A DNA stretch of 51,034 nt from Actinomycetota bacterium (GCA_020160805.1 JAIUPO010000027.1:1-51034), one strand, 5' to 3'. Shown: positions 35,937-44,889, numbered from the stretch's first letter. The notes: generated from the sequence alone by a model not told the origin. A program made the numbers and translations.

Positions 35937-37015
35937 AGCTCGACCACCGAACGCAGCACCTCACCCTTGTGCATCTTCTCGAAGGCCGCCTCGATGTCGC
36001 CCAGGCCGATGCGCTCGGAGACGAACTGCTCCAGCGGGAAGCGGCCCTGCTCGTAGAGCGCGACGAGGGTGGGGAAGTCGCGGGTGGGGAGGCAATCGCC
36101 ATACCAGCTGCTCTTGAGGGAGCCGCCGCGGCCGAAGATCTCGATGAGGGGCAATTCGAGCTTCAGGTCGGGGGTCGGCACGCCGACGAGGACGACGGTG
36201 CCGGCGAGGTCGCGGGCGAAGAAGGCCTGCTGATAGGTCTCCGGCCGGCCGACGGCTTCGACGACGACATCGGCGCCAAACGAGCCGGTGAGTTCACGGA
36301 TCGCCTCGACCGCATCGACCTCGCGCGAGTTGATGGTGTGGGTGGCGCCGAATTGCTTGGCCCACTCCAGCTTTCGGTCATCGACGTCGACCGCGATGAT
36401 CGTCGTCGCGCCGACGACCTTGGCGCCGGCGATCGCGGCATTGCCGACCCCGCCGCAGCCGATGACGGCGATCGAGTCGCCGAGCTTGACGCCGCCGGTG
36501 TTGACCGCCGCACCGAAGCCCGCCATCACGCCGCAACCGAGCAAACCGACAACGGCCGGGTCGGAGGTGGCGACCTTGGTGCACTGGCCGGCCGCGACGA
36601 GCGTCTTCTCGGCAAAGGCGCCGATGCCGAGGGCCGGGCTGAGCTCGGTGCCATCGGTGAGCGTCATCTTCTGGCGGGCGTTGTGGGTGTTGAAGCAGTA
36701 CTGCGGCTTGCCCTTGTGGCAGGCGCGGCACTCACCGCAGACGGCGCGCCAGTTCAGGATGACGAAATCGCCGGGCGCCACCTCGGTCACGCCCTCGCCG
36801 ACCGCCTCCACGACGCCTGCCGCCTCGTGGCCGAGCAGGAACGGGAAGTCGTCGTTGATGCCGCCCTCGCGATAGTGCAGGTCGGTGTGGCAGACCCCGC
36901 ACGCCTGGACCGCGACGACCGCCTCGCCCGGACCGGGATCGGGGATGACGATGTCGAGCAGTTCGACCGGCGCACCCTTGGCGCGCGCGACGACACCCTT
37001 GACGGTCTGGGGCAT
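35933..37015 (-). CDS. mscR: S-(hydroxymethyl)mycothiol dehydrogenase (NAD, Zn-dependent)
   Basis: The 360-residue class III-like alcohol dehydrogenase has [15 protein letters not shown] (catalytic zinc), [16 protein letters not shown], a structural zinc knuckle [15 protein letters not shown] and the Rossmann loop [15 protein letters not shown]. It oxidises the formaldehyde-mycothiol adduct, so it implies mycothiol biosynthesis and an actinobacterial host. ATG 37015 has AAGGAG just upstream. It is translationally coupled to the MBL hydrolase. Confidence 0.9.
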   Translation of the reverse strand: MPQTVKGVVARAKGAPVELLDIVIPDPGPGEAVVAVQACGVCHTDLHYREGGINDDFPFLLGHEAAGVVEAVGEGVTEVAPGDFVILNWRAVCGECRACHKGKPQYCFNTHNARQKMTLTDGTELSPALGIGAFAEKTLVAAGQCTKVATSDPAVVGLLGCGVMAGFGAAVNTGGVKLGDSIAVIGCGGVGNAAIAGAKVVGATTIIAVDVDDRKLEWAKQFGATHTINSREVDAVEAIRELTGSFGADVVVEAVGRPETYQQAFFARDLAGTVVLVGVPTPDLKLELPLIEIFGRGGSLKSSWYGDCLPTRDFPTLVALYEQGRFPLEQFVSERIGLGDIEAAFEKMHKGEVLRSVVEL

Positions 37016-37162
37016 GGAAACTCCTTCGTGGGGGACGGACGGCATACCTGCCCCCCACTGTCGATCCGGCAGCCGCGGGAGCGCAAGACCCGGCCCGCCA
37101 CGGCATACGAAAGCCCAGGTGGGAGGGGGTGATGCGGACTTTCCTGTGCGGAAAGTCGACAT

Positions 37163-37492
37163 ATGCTTAGGCCCGTGCCCCACGCGCTTTTCGACCCCCT
37201 GATCCACGAGCCGACACGGCTGCAGCTGTGTGGGCTGCTCGTGGATGAGGAGGAGGTCGAGTTCGCGGCGCTACGCGAGCGGCTGGAGCTGGCCGAGTCC
37301 GCGCTGAGCAAGCATCTATCGGCGCTGCGGGCGGCTGGCTATGTCACGGTCGAGCGGCGCTTCGGCGCCGGGCACGGCCGGGCGTATGCCGCCCTCACCG
37401 ACCGCGGCCGGCACGCCTTTTGCGGCCACGTGGCCGAGCTGCAGCGGCTGGCGCGGGTGGCCGCGCCGCGCGGGCGACGGCATACGGCTTGA
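37163..37492 (+). CDS. Winged-helix transcriptional regulator (ArsR/MarR-like)
   Basis: The 109-residue protein [20 protein letters not shown] to [20 protein letters not shown] with a wing [20 protein letters not shown] matches the short stand-alone winged-helix regulators (wHTH_34-like). It is divergent from mscR across 147 bases and followed 25 bases later by the MerR gene. Control of mscR is possible but unproven. The start could also be GTG 37175. Confidence 0.75.
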   Translation: MLRPVPHALFDPLIHEPTRLQLCGLLVDEEEVEFAALRERLELAESALSKHLSALRAAGYVTVERRFGAGHGRAYAALTDRGRHAFCGHVAELQRLARVAAPRGRRHTA

Positions 37493-37517
37493 CCCTCACG
37501 CGACGTCAGCCCCCACG

Positions 37518-38300
37518 ATGGCGGATATGACACGAAGCGAGGCCGAGGGGCTGACCGTCGGGCAGATTGCCGAGCGGTTCGGCGTCACGGTGCGCACGCT
37601 GCATCACTATGACGAGGTGGGCCTGCTGCGACCCAGCGAGCGGACGTATGCCGGATACCGGCTCTATGCGCCCGCGGACCAGGAGCGGCTCGCCACGATC
37701 GTCGTCTATCGCCGGCTCGGGTTCGGGCTGGAGGAGATCGCCGACCTGCTCGGCGGGGGTGACCTGCGGGCGCATCTGGAACGGCAACGCGACGCGGTCA
37801 TGTCCAAGCTGGACGAGCTCACGCAGCTCGCCAGCGCGATCGAGCACGCCTTGGAGGCAGAGATGGGCAACCGGCCCGCAACAGACGCGGAAATGAAGGA
37901 ATTGTTCGGCGACGGCTTCGATGAGTCGTATGCCGCGGAGGCCGAGCAGCGGTGGGGTGACACCGACGCCTGGGCGCAGTCGCGCGCCCGGACCTCGGGC
38001 TACACCAAGACGGATTGGGAGGCGGTGAAGGCCGAGACCGATGCCGTGAATGCGGCTTTCGTCGCGGCGCTGGTCGCCGGCGAGCCCGCCGATAGCGAGG
38101 CCGCCATGGCCGCCGCCGAGGCACATCGCCGCAGCATCCATGACCGCTTCTATGACGTGTCCTATGCGATGCATCGCGGCCTGGGCGATATGTACGTCGC
38201 GGACCCGAGGTTCACCAAGACGTATGACGACCTCGCCCCCGGCCTGGCGGCCTACGTCCGCGACGCCATCCACGCCAACGCCGCCCGCCGCGAGGCCTAG
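37518..38300 (+). CDS. MerR-family regulator with TipAS domain (TipA-like)
   Basis: The 260-residue protein has a MerR HTH (LTVGQIAERFGVTVRTLHHY, YAGYRLYAPADQERL) and a dimerisation helix. A C-terminal TipAS antibiotic-recognition domain follows (FGDGFDESYAAEAEQRWGDT, SRARTSGYTKTDWEAVKAET, FYDVSYAMHRGLGDMYVADP, FTKTYDDLAPGLAAYVRDAI). TipA-type activators respond to thiopeptides and related compounds. ATG 37527 is an alternative start. It converges on ispF over a long inverted repeat. Confidence 0.88.
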   Translation: MADMTRSEAEGLTVGQIAERFGVTVRTLHHYDEVGLLRPSERTYAGYRLYAPADQERLATIVVYRRLGFGLEEIADLLGGGDLRAHLERQRDAVMSKLDELTQLASAIEHALEAEMGNRPATDAEMKELFGDGFDESYAAEAEQRWGDTDAWAQSRARTSGYTKTDWEAVKAETDAVNAAFVAALVAGEPADSEAAMAAAEAHRRSIHDRFYDVSYAMHRGLGDMYVADPRFTKTYDDLAPGLAAYVRDAIHANAARREA

Positions 38301-38307
38301 CCGCCCC

Positions 38308-38404
38308 GTGTAGGTTTCCCGCCCGATGCCGGAAACCCTTTGTTTGTGCCGGAAAGAATCTGACACAAACAAAGGGTTTGTGGCATCGGGCGGGATACCT
38401 ACAC
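38308..38404. terminator. Long inverted repeat, family copy A
   Basis: Arms of 41 bases (38308-38348 and 38364-38404) match at 38 positions around a 15-base loop. It exactly fills the gap between the convergent TipA-like and ispF genes. A related sequence, with TGTAGGTTTCCCGCCCG and CCGGAAACCCTTTGT shared, occurs after phoU at 43581. Likely bidirectional terminator and dispersed repeat. Confidence 0.65.
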
Positions 38405-38409
38405 CAGCG

Positions 38410-38910
38410 TCACCTGGGCAGGAGGAGGGCGGTGGCGAGGGCGGCGAGGCCCTCGCCGCGGCCGGTGAGGCCGAGGCCGTCGGTGGTCGTGCCGCTGAGG
38501 GCCACCGGAGCACCGGCGGCGGCGGACATCGCCGCCTGGGCCTCCTCGCGGCGGGTGCCGATCTTGGGCCGATTGCCGATCACCTGGACGGCGATATTGC
38601 CGATCTCGAAGCCCGCCTCGCGGACCACTCGGGCCGCCTCGGCGAGCAGCGTGGCGCCGGAGGCCCCGGCATACTCCGGGCGCGCGGTGCCGAAGTGCGC
38701 GCCGAGGTCACCGATCCCCGCCGCCGAAAAGAGGGCATCGCACGCGGCGTGGCAGGCGACGTCGGCGTCCGAATGCCCATCCAGGCCGCGCTCCCCCGGC
38801 CACAACAGGCCGCCGACCCACAACTCGCGCGGCGCATCCACCGGCGCGAACGCGTGCACATCCACCCCGATCCCGACCCGCGGAATCCCGCTGCCCAGCG
38901 CTGGGTTCAT
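38410..38910 (-). CDS. ispF: 2-C-methyl-D-erythritol 2,4-cyclodiphosphate synthase
   Basis: The 166-residue MEP-pathway enzyme has [14 protein letters not shown] with zinc-binding Asp-x-His, [36 protein letters not shown] and [17 protein letters not shown]. It cyclises the diphosphate intermediate to MEcPP with loss of CMP. Its ATG overlaps the ispD stop by ATGA. Order carD-ispD-ispF matches mycobacteria. Confidence 0.95.
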   Translation of the reverse strand: MNPALGSGIPRVGIGVDVHAFAPVDAPRELWVGGLLWPGERGLDGHSDADVACHAACDALFSAAGIGDLGAHFGTARPEYAGASGATLLAEAARVVREAGFEIGNIAVQVIGNRPKIGTRREEAQAAMSAAAGAPVALSGTTTDGLGLTGRGEGLAALATALLLPR

Positions 38911-39659
38911 CCGCCTGCTCGCCCGTCGTCTGGCCTGACCATCTCGCCTTCCGCCGGGGCCCCGGCCGCGAGCGCCTGCTCGGCCCGGAGCAAGTCGTCG
39001 GCGGTCGTCACTTTGAAGGCGCGCGCGTCACCGGGCACGACCCGCACGGGTATGCCGCATGCCTCCGCCAGCGCCGCGTCATCGCTCGCGTGCACGCCGC
39101 TCGCGTGCGCCCGCTCCAGCGCGGACCGCGCGAAACCCTGGGGTGTCTGGATGGTGCGCAGGCTCGCCCGGTCCGGGGTATGCCGCACCAAGCCCTCCTC
39201 GTCGACCACCTTGACCGTGTCGATCGCCGGCAGGCCGGGGACCGCCGCCGGGTCACCTCCGCGCACTGCCGCGATCACGCGCTCGAAGACGGCAACCGGT
39301 GTAAAACACCGGGCGGCGTCGTGGACCAACACCACCTGGATGGCCGGGTCTAGCGCCGCCAGTCCGGCACGAACCGAATCAGACCGCTCGGCGCCCCCGG
39401 CCACCACGGCCACCGCGGGCCCGCCGGCCGGCACCTCGGCATACTCACCGGCCAGCGCCTCGGCATACGCCCCGGGCGCGACGACGACCACCTGGGCGAC
39501 CCCCGGCACCGCGAGCGTCCCACGAATTGCCCAATCGACGATCCGCCGGCCGCGGACCTCGACAAAAGCCTTGGGCACCGCCGCCCCCAGCCGCGTCCCA
39601 GAGCCCGCCGCAACGACGACGACGCCGACACTGCCGAGGGCAGTGCCGGCGTCGGTCAC
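38907..39659 (-). CDS. ispD: 2-C-methyl-D-erythritol 4-phosphate cytidylyltransferase
   Basis: The 250-residue nucleotidyltransferase has [20 protein letters not shown] (CTP-binding glycine loop), [24 protein letters not shown] and [13 protein letters not shown]. It forms CDP-methylerythritol. The start is GTG at 39659; the longer frame upstream is carD shadow. It carries two motif-derived GGC-ATA (Gly-Ile) codon pairs, and ATA is otherwise very rare here. Confidence 0.93.
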   Translation of the reverse strand: MTDAGTALGSVGVVVVAAGSGTRLGAAVPKAFVEVRGRRIVDWAIRGTLAVPGVAQVVVVAPGAYAEALAGEYAEVPAGGPAVAVVAGGAERSDSVRAGLAALDPAIQVVLVHDAARCFTPVAVFERVIAAVRGGDPAAVPGLPAIDTVKVVDEEGLVRHTPDRASLRTIQTPQGFARSALERAHASGVHASDDAALAEACGIPVRVVPGDARAFKVTTADDLLRAEQALAAGAPAEGEMVRPDDGRAGG

Positions 39660-39678
39660 GTGGTGATGAAGCGGGAAA

Positions 39679-40161
39679 TCAGGAGGCGAGCACGCCGTCG
39701 AGGATCGACTCGGCGTTGACCTCGTCGGTCTTCTCCGCCAGGGCGAGCTCGGAAACCAGGATCTGGCGGGCCTTGGAGAGCATGCGCTTCTCGCCGGCCG
39801 ACAGGCCCCGCTCCTTGTCGCGGCGCCACAGGTCACGCACGACCTCGGCGACCTTGATGACATCGCCGGAGGCGAGCTTCTCGAGGTTGGCCTTGTAACG
39901 GCGCGACCAGTTGGTCGGCTCCTCGGTGTACGGGGCGCGCAGGACCTCGAAGACGCGGTGCAGGCCCTCTTGGCCCACGACATCGCGCACACCGACGAGA
40001 TCGCAGTTCTCGGCCGGCACCTCGATCGTCAGGTCCCCTTGGGCTACCTTGAGTTTGAGGTAGAGCTTCTCTTCGCCTCGGATGACGCGGGTCTTGATCT
40101 CTTCGATGAGTGCAGCCCCATGGTGCGGGTACACGACCGTCTCGCCGACCTTGAAAACCAT
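39679..40161 (-). CDS. carD: CarD-family RNA polymerase-binding regulator
   Basis: The 160-residue protein has the N-terminal RNAP-interaction Tudor-like fold ([40 protein letters not shown]) and the C-terminal helical DNA-contact region with [16 protein letters not shown] and [20 protein letters not shown], including the conserved Trp. It stabilises open complexes at rRNA and other promoters. First of carD-ispD-ispF; divergent from the LpqE-like gene, as in M. tuberculosis. Confidence 0.95.
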   Translation of the reverse strand: MVFKVGETVVYPHHGAALIEEIKTRVIRGEEKLYLKLKVAQGDLTIEVPAENCDLVGVRDVVGQEGLHRVFEVLRAPYTEEPTNWSRRYKANLEKLASGDVIKVAEVVRDLWRRDKERGLSAGEKRMLSKARQILVSELALAEKTDEVNAESILDGVLAS

Positions 40162-40292
40162 ATTTATGTGGCCCCTTTCGCAGCACCCAGAATATCACGA
40201 GGGCGACACGCGTGATCTGGCCGACAATCGCCGGACGGTCCCCTTACGGGGCCACCCCACGCAGCACGGACCTCAGCCGCTAGGCTGACCCC

Positions 40293-40772
40293 GTGACCGT
40301 CCCCACCGCATCGCGCCGCCTGCGCATCGTGAAGACCACCGCGGCCTTCGTGGCCGGTTCCACCCTGCTCGCGGGGTGCCAACTGATCTCGCCGCGACAG
40401 ACCGATGAGATGTATGACGCGGGCGATGGTGTCTCGGTCAATGTCGGGCCGCTGCAATTGCGCAATGTCGTCCTCGTCAGCGACAAGCTCGGCGCCGCGG
40501 GCGTCGTCAGCGCCGCCGTCGGCAACCCCACGAGCGAGGACATCGCGCTGAGCGTCACCGGCGCCGGTGAGGGCAACTCCGCCCAGGTGACGATCCCCAA
40601 GAATTCGACCGTCAACCTCTCGGTGGACGGCAGCAAAGTCACCTTGGCCAAGGTTGATGCCGAGCCCGGGAGTATGACGCAGCTGACCTTCTCCTCCGCG
40701 CAAGCCGGCAACTCCCCCGTCGGGGTCCCGGTGGTCCCCGCCACTGGTTACTACGCCGATCTGACCCCCTGA
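40293..40772 (+). CDS. LpqE-like lipoprotein
   Basis: The 159-residue protein has a lipoprotein signal (FVAGSTLLAGC) and a beta-rich mature domain (GVSVNVGPLQLRNVVLVSDK, AVGNPTSEDIALSVTG, NSTVNLSVDG). In M. tuberculosis the lipoprotein gene lpqE sits divergent from carD, and both position and size agree here. The GTG start lies about 7 bases after a TAGGCT -10-like hexamer (40281-40286), so a leaderless transcript is plausible. Confidence 0.75.
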   Translation: MTVPTASRRLRIVKTTAAFVAGSTLLAGCQLISPRQTDEMYDAGDGVSVNVGPLQLRNVVLVSDKLGAAGVVSAAVGNPTSEDIALSVTGAGEGNSAQVTIPKNSTVNLSVDGSKVTLAKVDAEPGSMTQLTFSSAQAGNSPVGVPVVPATGYYADLTP

Positions 40773-40868
40773 TCAACGCCCTTCCCGACGCCCGCTGATC
40801 CGGCTTTTAACGGATCGGCGCGCGGCCAACCGCCCCAGCCCGGCCGCGAACCGGAGCACACGGCATAC

Positions 40869-41555
40869 TCAGGCCTCGAATTTGTAGCCCAACCCCCGCA
40901 CGGTCAGGATGTGGACCGGCTCTTTGGGGGTTTCCTCGATCTTCTTGCGCAGCCGCTTGATGTGCACATCGAGGGTCTTGGTGTCACCGACATAGTCGCT
41001 GCCCCAGATCCGGTCGATCAGCTGGCCGCGCGTGAGCACCCGCCCGTTGTTGCGGACGAGGAACTCCAGCAGCTCGAACTCCTTGAGCGGCAACGCGATC
41101 GGCTCACCGTGCACGGTCACGACATGGCGCTCCACATCGATGGTGACCGGACCGGCACCGACCGAACTGGGCACCAATTCCTCCGGCTCGGCGCCGCGCC
41201 GCAGCACGGCCTTGATCCGGGCGAGCAGTTCGCGAGAGGAATAGGGCTTGGTGACATAGTCGTCCGCGCCCAACTCGAGCCCGACGACTTTGTCGATCTC
41301 GCTGTCCTTGGCCGTGAGCATGATGACCGGGACATTCGACTTTGCCCGCAGGCCACGGCAGACGTCGATGCCGCTCATGCCGGGCAGCATGACGTCCAGG
41401 AGCACCAGATCGGCACCAGCGCGCTCAAAGGCCGCGAGACCGTCCGGTCCGGTCTCGGCGACGGTGACCTGATAACCCTCCTTGCGCAGCAGGTAGTTGA
41501 GGGGTTCGGAGTACGACGGCTCGTCCTCGACCACGAGGATGCGGGCGGCGCTCAT
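40869..41555 (-). CDS. regX3: Phosphate-responsive OmpR-family response regulator RegX3
   Basis: The 228-residue regulator has receiver residues VVEDEPSY, LVLLDVMLPGMSG (phosphoacceptor Asp), MLTAKD and YVTKPY. A winged helix follows with ALPLKEFELLEFLVRNNGRV and TLDVHIKRLRKKIEETPKEP, ending ILTVRGLGYKFEA. ATGA overlap with senX3. With phoU divergent this is the canonical actinobacterial phosphate two-component locus. Confidence 0.92.
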   Translation of the reverse strand: MSAARILVVEDEPSYSEPLNYLLRKEGYQVTVAETGPDGLAAFERAGADLVLLDVMLPGMSGIDVCRGLRAKSNVPVIMLTAKDSEIDKVVGLELGADDYVTKPYSSRELLARIKAVLRRGAEPEELVPSSVGAGPVTIDVERHVVTVHGEPIALPLKEFELLEFLVRNNGRVLTRGQLIDRIWGSDYVGDTKTLDVHIKRLRKKIEETPKEPVHILTVRGLGYKFEA

Positions 41556-42712
41556 GCGGCAGTTCCTTCGGTAAGGGGGGCGTGTTCGATGCCGGGCGGC
41601 GGGGGCGGGAGGGTGATGGTGAAGGTGGAGCCTTCCCCTTCACGACTCCATACGGTGACTTTGCCGCCGTGGTTGGCACAGATGTGTTTGACGATGGCCA
41701 GCCCGAGCCCGGTGCCGCCCGTGCTGCGCGAGCGGGCGGCGTCGACGCGATAGAAGCGCTCGAAGATCCGTTCTTGCTCGACCAGGGGTATGCCGGAGCC
41801 CCGGTCCGCGACCGTGATCTCGATCCCCTCGGGGCCGGCCGCGCCGCGCACCCCGACCTCGCTGCCCACCGGCGAATGCGCGATGGCATTGCCGATGAGA
41901 TTGCGGACGGCGGTGACGAGCAGGCTCAGATCGCCATACGCGAGCAGGTCGGGATCGACGAGTTCGCGGATGCGGATCTCCTTGGCGGAGGACTCGACCG
42001 AGCTGAGGTCGACGGCCTCGCGGATGACATCCGCGACCCGGACCGAGGTGGGCCGCTGCATTCCGTCGGCGGACTGCAGGCGGGACAGGTCGACGATTTC
42101 CTTGATGAGTTTGCCGAGCCGCGCGGACTCCAATTGCATCCGGGAGGCGAACAAGTCGATGGCCTCTGGATCGTCCTTGGCGTCGGCGATCGCTTCCGCG
42201 AGCAGTGACAGGCCGCCGACCGGGGTCTTGAGCTCGTGCGAGACGTTGACGACGAAATCCCGGCGGACCTCTTCGACGCGATGCGCCGTGGTGCGGTCCT
42301 CGACCAGCAGCAGGACGTGAGCGTCCAGGAGCGGGGCGACCCGCACGTGCACCCACGCCGGCGGACGGCCGGGGACAGCGATTTCCAACTCCGATTCGCG
42401 GATTTCGCCATCGCGTTGGACCTGGCGAGCCAGGTCCAGCAAGGCCGGTTGGACGAGGCGGTCACCGGCAACCAGGCCGAGGGCCACGGCATTCGGGCTG
42501 GTGTTGAGCACATGCTCGCCGCGATCAAGGATGACCGCGCTGGAGCGCAGCACCGCCAGCACCGCCGAGGCCCCATCGGGCAACGGAGGACGCACGGCGG
42601 GCGCGCCGGCGCGGCGCTCGGAACGCTCGGAGGCGACCACCGCGAAGACCGACATCGAGCCGAGGAGGACGCCCGCAAGCCCGCCGAGCAGGGCAGCATT
42701 GGTGGGGTCCAC
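41552..42712 (-). CDS. senX3: Phosphate-sensing histidine kinase SenX3
   Basis: The 386-residue kinase has one N-terminal helix (LLGGLAGVLLGSMSVFAVVA), a PAS-like region (about 40-150), the H-box DFVVNVSHELKTPVGGLSLL, N-box RNLIGNAIAHS and G-boxes ADRGSGIP and STGGTGLGLAIVKHICANHG. GTG 42712 is chosen so the membrane helix begins the protein; TTG 42718 is an alternative. It phosphorylates RegX3 under phosphate limitation with PhoU as the probable brake. Confidence 0.9.
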   Translation of the reverse strand: MDPTNAALLGGLAGVLLGSMSVFAVVASERSERRAGAPAVRPPLPDGASAVLAVLRSSAVILDRGEHVLNTSPNAVALGLVAGDRLVQPALLDLARQVQRDGEIRESELEIAVPGRPPAWVHVRVAPLLDAHVLLLVEDRTTAHRVEEVRRDFVVNVSHELKTPVGGLSLLAEAIADAKDDPEAIDLFASRMQLESARLGKLIKEIVDLSRLQSADGMQRPTSVRVADVIREAVDLSSVESSAKEIRIRELVDPDLLAYGDLSLLVTAVRNLIGNAIAHSPVGSEVGVRGAAGPEGIEITVADRGSGIPLVEQERIFERFYRVDAARSRSTGGTGLGLAIVKHICANHGGKVTVWSREGEGSTFTITLPPPPPGIEHAPLTEGTAA

Positions 42713-42887
42713 AGACAAGAGATTACGGTCTTGCCGAGGCAGCCTCTGCCCGAGGCGGGTCGCGCCGACAACCGTCCCCGCACTCGGCTCTCGCCGTTCA
42801 CCTGCGGGCCGGACGGCGTTCACCCGGCTTTGTTGCCATTCTCGTGGAACGCCCTGCCGACGTTCCGCCCGTTGACGAAGGAAGACG

Positions 42888-43574
42888 ATGCGCACCGCAT
42901 ACCACGAGGATCTGCGACGGATCAGCGACCAGCTGGTCGAGATGACGCGGCTCGCCGGCTCGGCGATGTCGCGGGCGAGCACGGCGCTGCTGGACGCCGA
43001 TGTCCGGCTCGCGGAGACGGTCATCACGGCCGATCACGAGATCGACGCGAACCGCGAGGCCCTCGACAACCTCGCGATCGATTTGTTGGCGCGGCAGAAC
43101 CCGGTTGCCACCGATCTGCGCACGGTCGTCACCGCGATGCGGATGAGCGCGGATCTGGAGCGGATGGGTGACCTGGCCCGGCATGTCGCCAAGGTGGCCC
43201 GGCTGCGCTATCCCGACTCCGCCGTGCCTGCGGAGCTTCGCGGCACCATCGTGCAGATGAGCCAGGTCGCGAGCCGGATCGTCGCCAAGGCCGGGTCCGT
43301 GATCGCCTCCCGGGATCTCGCCGAGGCCGCCAGCCTGGAGCGCGACGACGATGCGATGGACGATCTGCACCGCGAACTTTTTGCGCGCCTGGCCGATCCG
43401 GACTTCAACCACGGCACGCAGACCGCCGTCGACCTGACCCTGGTCGGGCGCTATTACGAGCGCTTCGCCGATCACGCCGTCTCCGTCGCCCGCCGCGTGA
43501 CCTTCCTGGTCACCGGCGACTACGACACGGTGGTCGACCGCGAGGACGAAGAGGACGCCGTCCTTACCTCCTGA
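42888..43574 (+). CDS. phoU: Phosphate signalling protein PhoU
   Basis: The 228-residue all-helical protein has two PhoU repeats (HEDLRRISDQLVEMTRLAGS to DLERMGDLARHVAKVARL; DDAMDDLHRELFARL to VGRYYERFADHAVSVARRVT) with the metal-binding E/DxxxD patterns. It represses SenX3-RegX3 signalling when phosphate is ample. It is divergent from senX3 and followed by a truncated copy of the long inverted repeat and then by the cassette junction. Confidence 0.94.
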   Translation: MRTAYHEDLRRISDQLVEMTRLAGSAMSRASTALLDADVRLAETVITADHEIDANREALDNLAIDLLARQNPVATDLRTVVTAMRMSADLERMGDLARHVAKVARLRYPDSAVPAELRGTIVQMSQVASRIVAKAGSVIASRDLAEAASLERDDDAMDDLHRELFARLADPDFNHGTQTAVDLTLVGRYYERFADHAVSVARRVTFLVTGDYDTVVDREDEEDAVLTS

Positions 43575-43580
43575 GCCCCC

Positions 43581-43652
43581 TGTAGGTTTCCCGCCCGGTG
43601 CCGGAAACCCTTTGTGCCGGAAAGCTTCTGACACGAACAAAGGGTTTTGTCT
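43581..43652. repeat. Long inverted repeat, family copy B (right arm damaged)
   Basis: It begins 7 bases after the phoU stop and matches copy A (38309 onward): TGTAGGTTTCCCGCCCG, CCGGAAACCCTTTGT, then CCGGAAAG, TCTGACAC and AACAAAGGGTTT. Only the inner stem (43605-43615 with 43637-43647) remains. The outer right arm that should mirror TGTAGGTTTCCCGCCC is replaced by unrelated sequence leading into the cassette repeat. Confidence 0.65.
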
Positions 43653-43668
43653 CCCACACCAGGCACGC

Positions 43669-43713
43669 GTATGACGAGGCGCCCGGCCCGCGCGGCCGGG
43701 CGCCTCGTCATAC
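43669..43713. terminator. 45-bp palindrome inside the left cassette repeat
   Basis: GTATGACGAGGCGCCCGGCC pairs perfectly with GGCCGGGCGCCTCGTCATAC around a CGCGC loop. In the right repeat copy only 16 bases of the left arm remain. The stop codon of the left-hand chimeric frame lies in its right arm, so it may be that frame's terminator. Confidence 0.6.
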
Positions 43714-43764
43714 CCGGGGCTCCTCCAAAGCCAAAGAAGAAAAGTCTGCGAGGCTCTCAACCTG
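43673..43764. repeat. Left direct repeat bounding the 7-kb cassette
   Basis: Identical to 50785-50870 except for a 6-base in-frame insertion (GCCAAA). It begins GACGAGGCGCCCGGCCCGCG and ends GAGGCTCTCAACCTG. Translated on the minus strand both copies give a tail VESLADFSSL..EEPRV and stop. Confidence 0.85.
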
Positions 43765-44001
43765 CTGGCGCTCGACGGCGGCGTTGCCACCGATGCTCGT
43801 CGTCGCCGTCACCGCGCCGTATGCCGCCATGCTGATCATGACGTACATGGCGACGTTGCCGTTGCCGATCGTCTCGTCCTTGGCCGCGACGGTGGCGCCG
43901 AAGACGAGGTAGAAGAAGCTCGGCAGGACGGCGGTGAAGAACATCCCGGCCCAGTCGCGGGTGATCCGGCGCATCTCGAGCAGCGTGAAGGTGGCGTTCA
44001 T
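43708..44001 (-). pseudogene. Truncated ABC-2 type permease fused to the repeat-encoded tail
   Basis: The 97-codon frame starts MNATFTLLEMRRITRDWAGM, then FFTAVLPSFFYLVFGATVAA and YVMISMAAYGAVTATTSIGG, the N-terminal third of an ABC-2 drug/antibiotic export permease (normally about 240-250 residues). After AAVERQQ it passes straight into the direct repeat (VESLADFSSLALEEPRV, stop). So the gene was cut at the repeat boundary. Its ATG overlaps the ATPase stop by ATGA. Confidence 0.7.
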
Positions 44002-44837
44002 CGGACGAGCTCCTCGTCGGGGGTGGTGGCCGAGCGGCCGGGGGTGGTGGCCGAGCGGCCGGGGGTCGTGGCCGAGCGGCCGGGGGTCGTGGCCGGACCG
44101 CCGGGGGCGTGGTCGTGGGTGTCGCCGGTCAGGGCCATGAAGGCCTGCTCGAGGCCGGCGGTGACGATCTCGAGGTCGGTGCCGCCGAGCTCGAGCAGGA
44201 GCAGCCGCGCGACGGCGTCGGAGTCGGCGGCCGAGACGACGACGCGCGAGCCGCGCTCCTCGACGTCGCGGACGCCCTCGACGCGGCGCAGCGCCGCCAC
44301 CGACTCGCCGAAGGAGCCGGCGGGGAGCGTGGCCGAGACGGTGCGGCCGCTCGCCTGCGAGCGGATCTCGGCCGTCGTGCCGTCGGCGACGATGCGGCCG
44401 CCGGCGACGAGGACGATGCGGTCGGCGAAGGCGTCGGCCTCCTCGAGGTAGTGCGTGGCGAAGACGACGGTGCGTCCCGCGCTCGCGTCGGCGTGCATCG
44501 TGTCCCAGAAGTCGCGCCGGGCCGTGACGTCCATGCCAGCCGTCGGCTCGTCGAGGACGAGCAGGCGGGGGTCGGGGAGCAGCGCGAGCGCGAAGCGCAG
44601 CCGCTGCTGCTCGCCGCCCGAGCACTTGGACACCCGGCGGTCGGCGAGCGTCCTCAGCCCGGCGCGGTCGATGACCTCGTCGACGGGGGTGTGGGAGGCG
44701 TACGTCGAGGCGATCATCCGCACCGTCTCGCGGACGGTGAGGTCGCGCAGGAGCCCGCCGGTCTGAAGCACCGCGGAGACGGCGCCGGAGACGACGGCCT
44801 CGCGGGGACGGCGCGGCGCGGCAGCCGCAGGCGTCAC
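43998..44837 (-). pseudogene. ABC exporter ATPase lacking its N-terminal Walker A region
   Basis: From a possible GTG (44837) the 279-codon frame has Q-loop-like VLQTGGLLRDLTVRETV, a signature CSGGEQQRL (Cys in place of the usual Leu), Walker B LLVLDEPTAGMD and H-loop VVFATHYLEEAD. The N-terminal 80-100 residues with the GxxGxGKS/T loop are absent and replaced by Ala/Pro/Arg-rich sequence. It therefore should not bind ATP normally. The C-terminus carries four tandem ATTPGRS-type heptapeptides. Confidence 0.65.
44020..44103. repeat. 21-bp tandem repeat, four units
   Basis: Units of GGGGTCGTGGCCGAGCGGCC type repeat with a 21-base period starting near 44020, 44041, 44062 and 44083. They encode ATTPGRS heptads at the ATPase C-terminus. 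Copy number is likely variable. Confidence 0.7.
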
Positions 44838-44889
44838 GTCCTGCCCGTGACAGGTGTCACGGGCGGCGCCGACCCGACAGACTGTGGCC

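Noticed and set aside
44020-44103. CRISPR-like array
   Set aside because: The 21-bp units are contiguous without spacers and encode in-frame heptapeptides; it is a coding tandem repeat.
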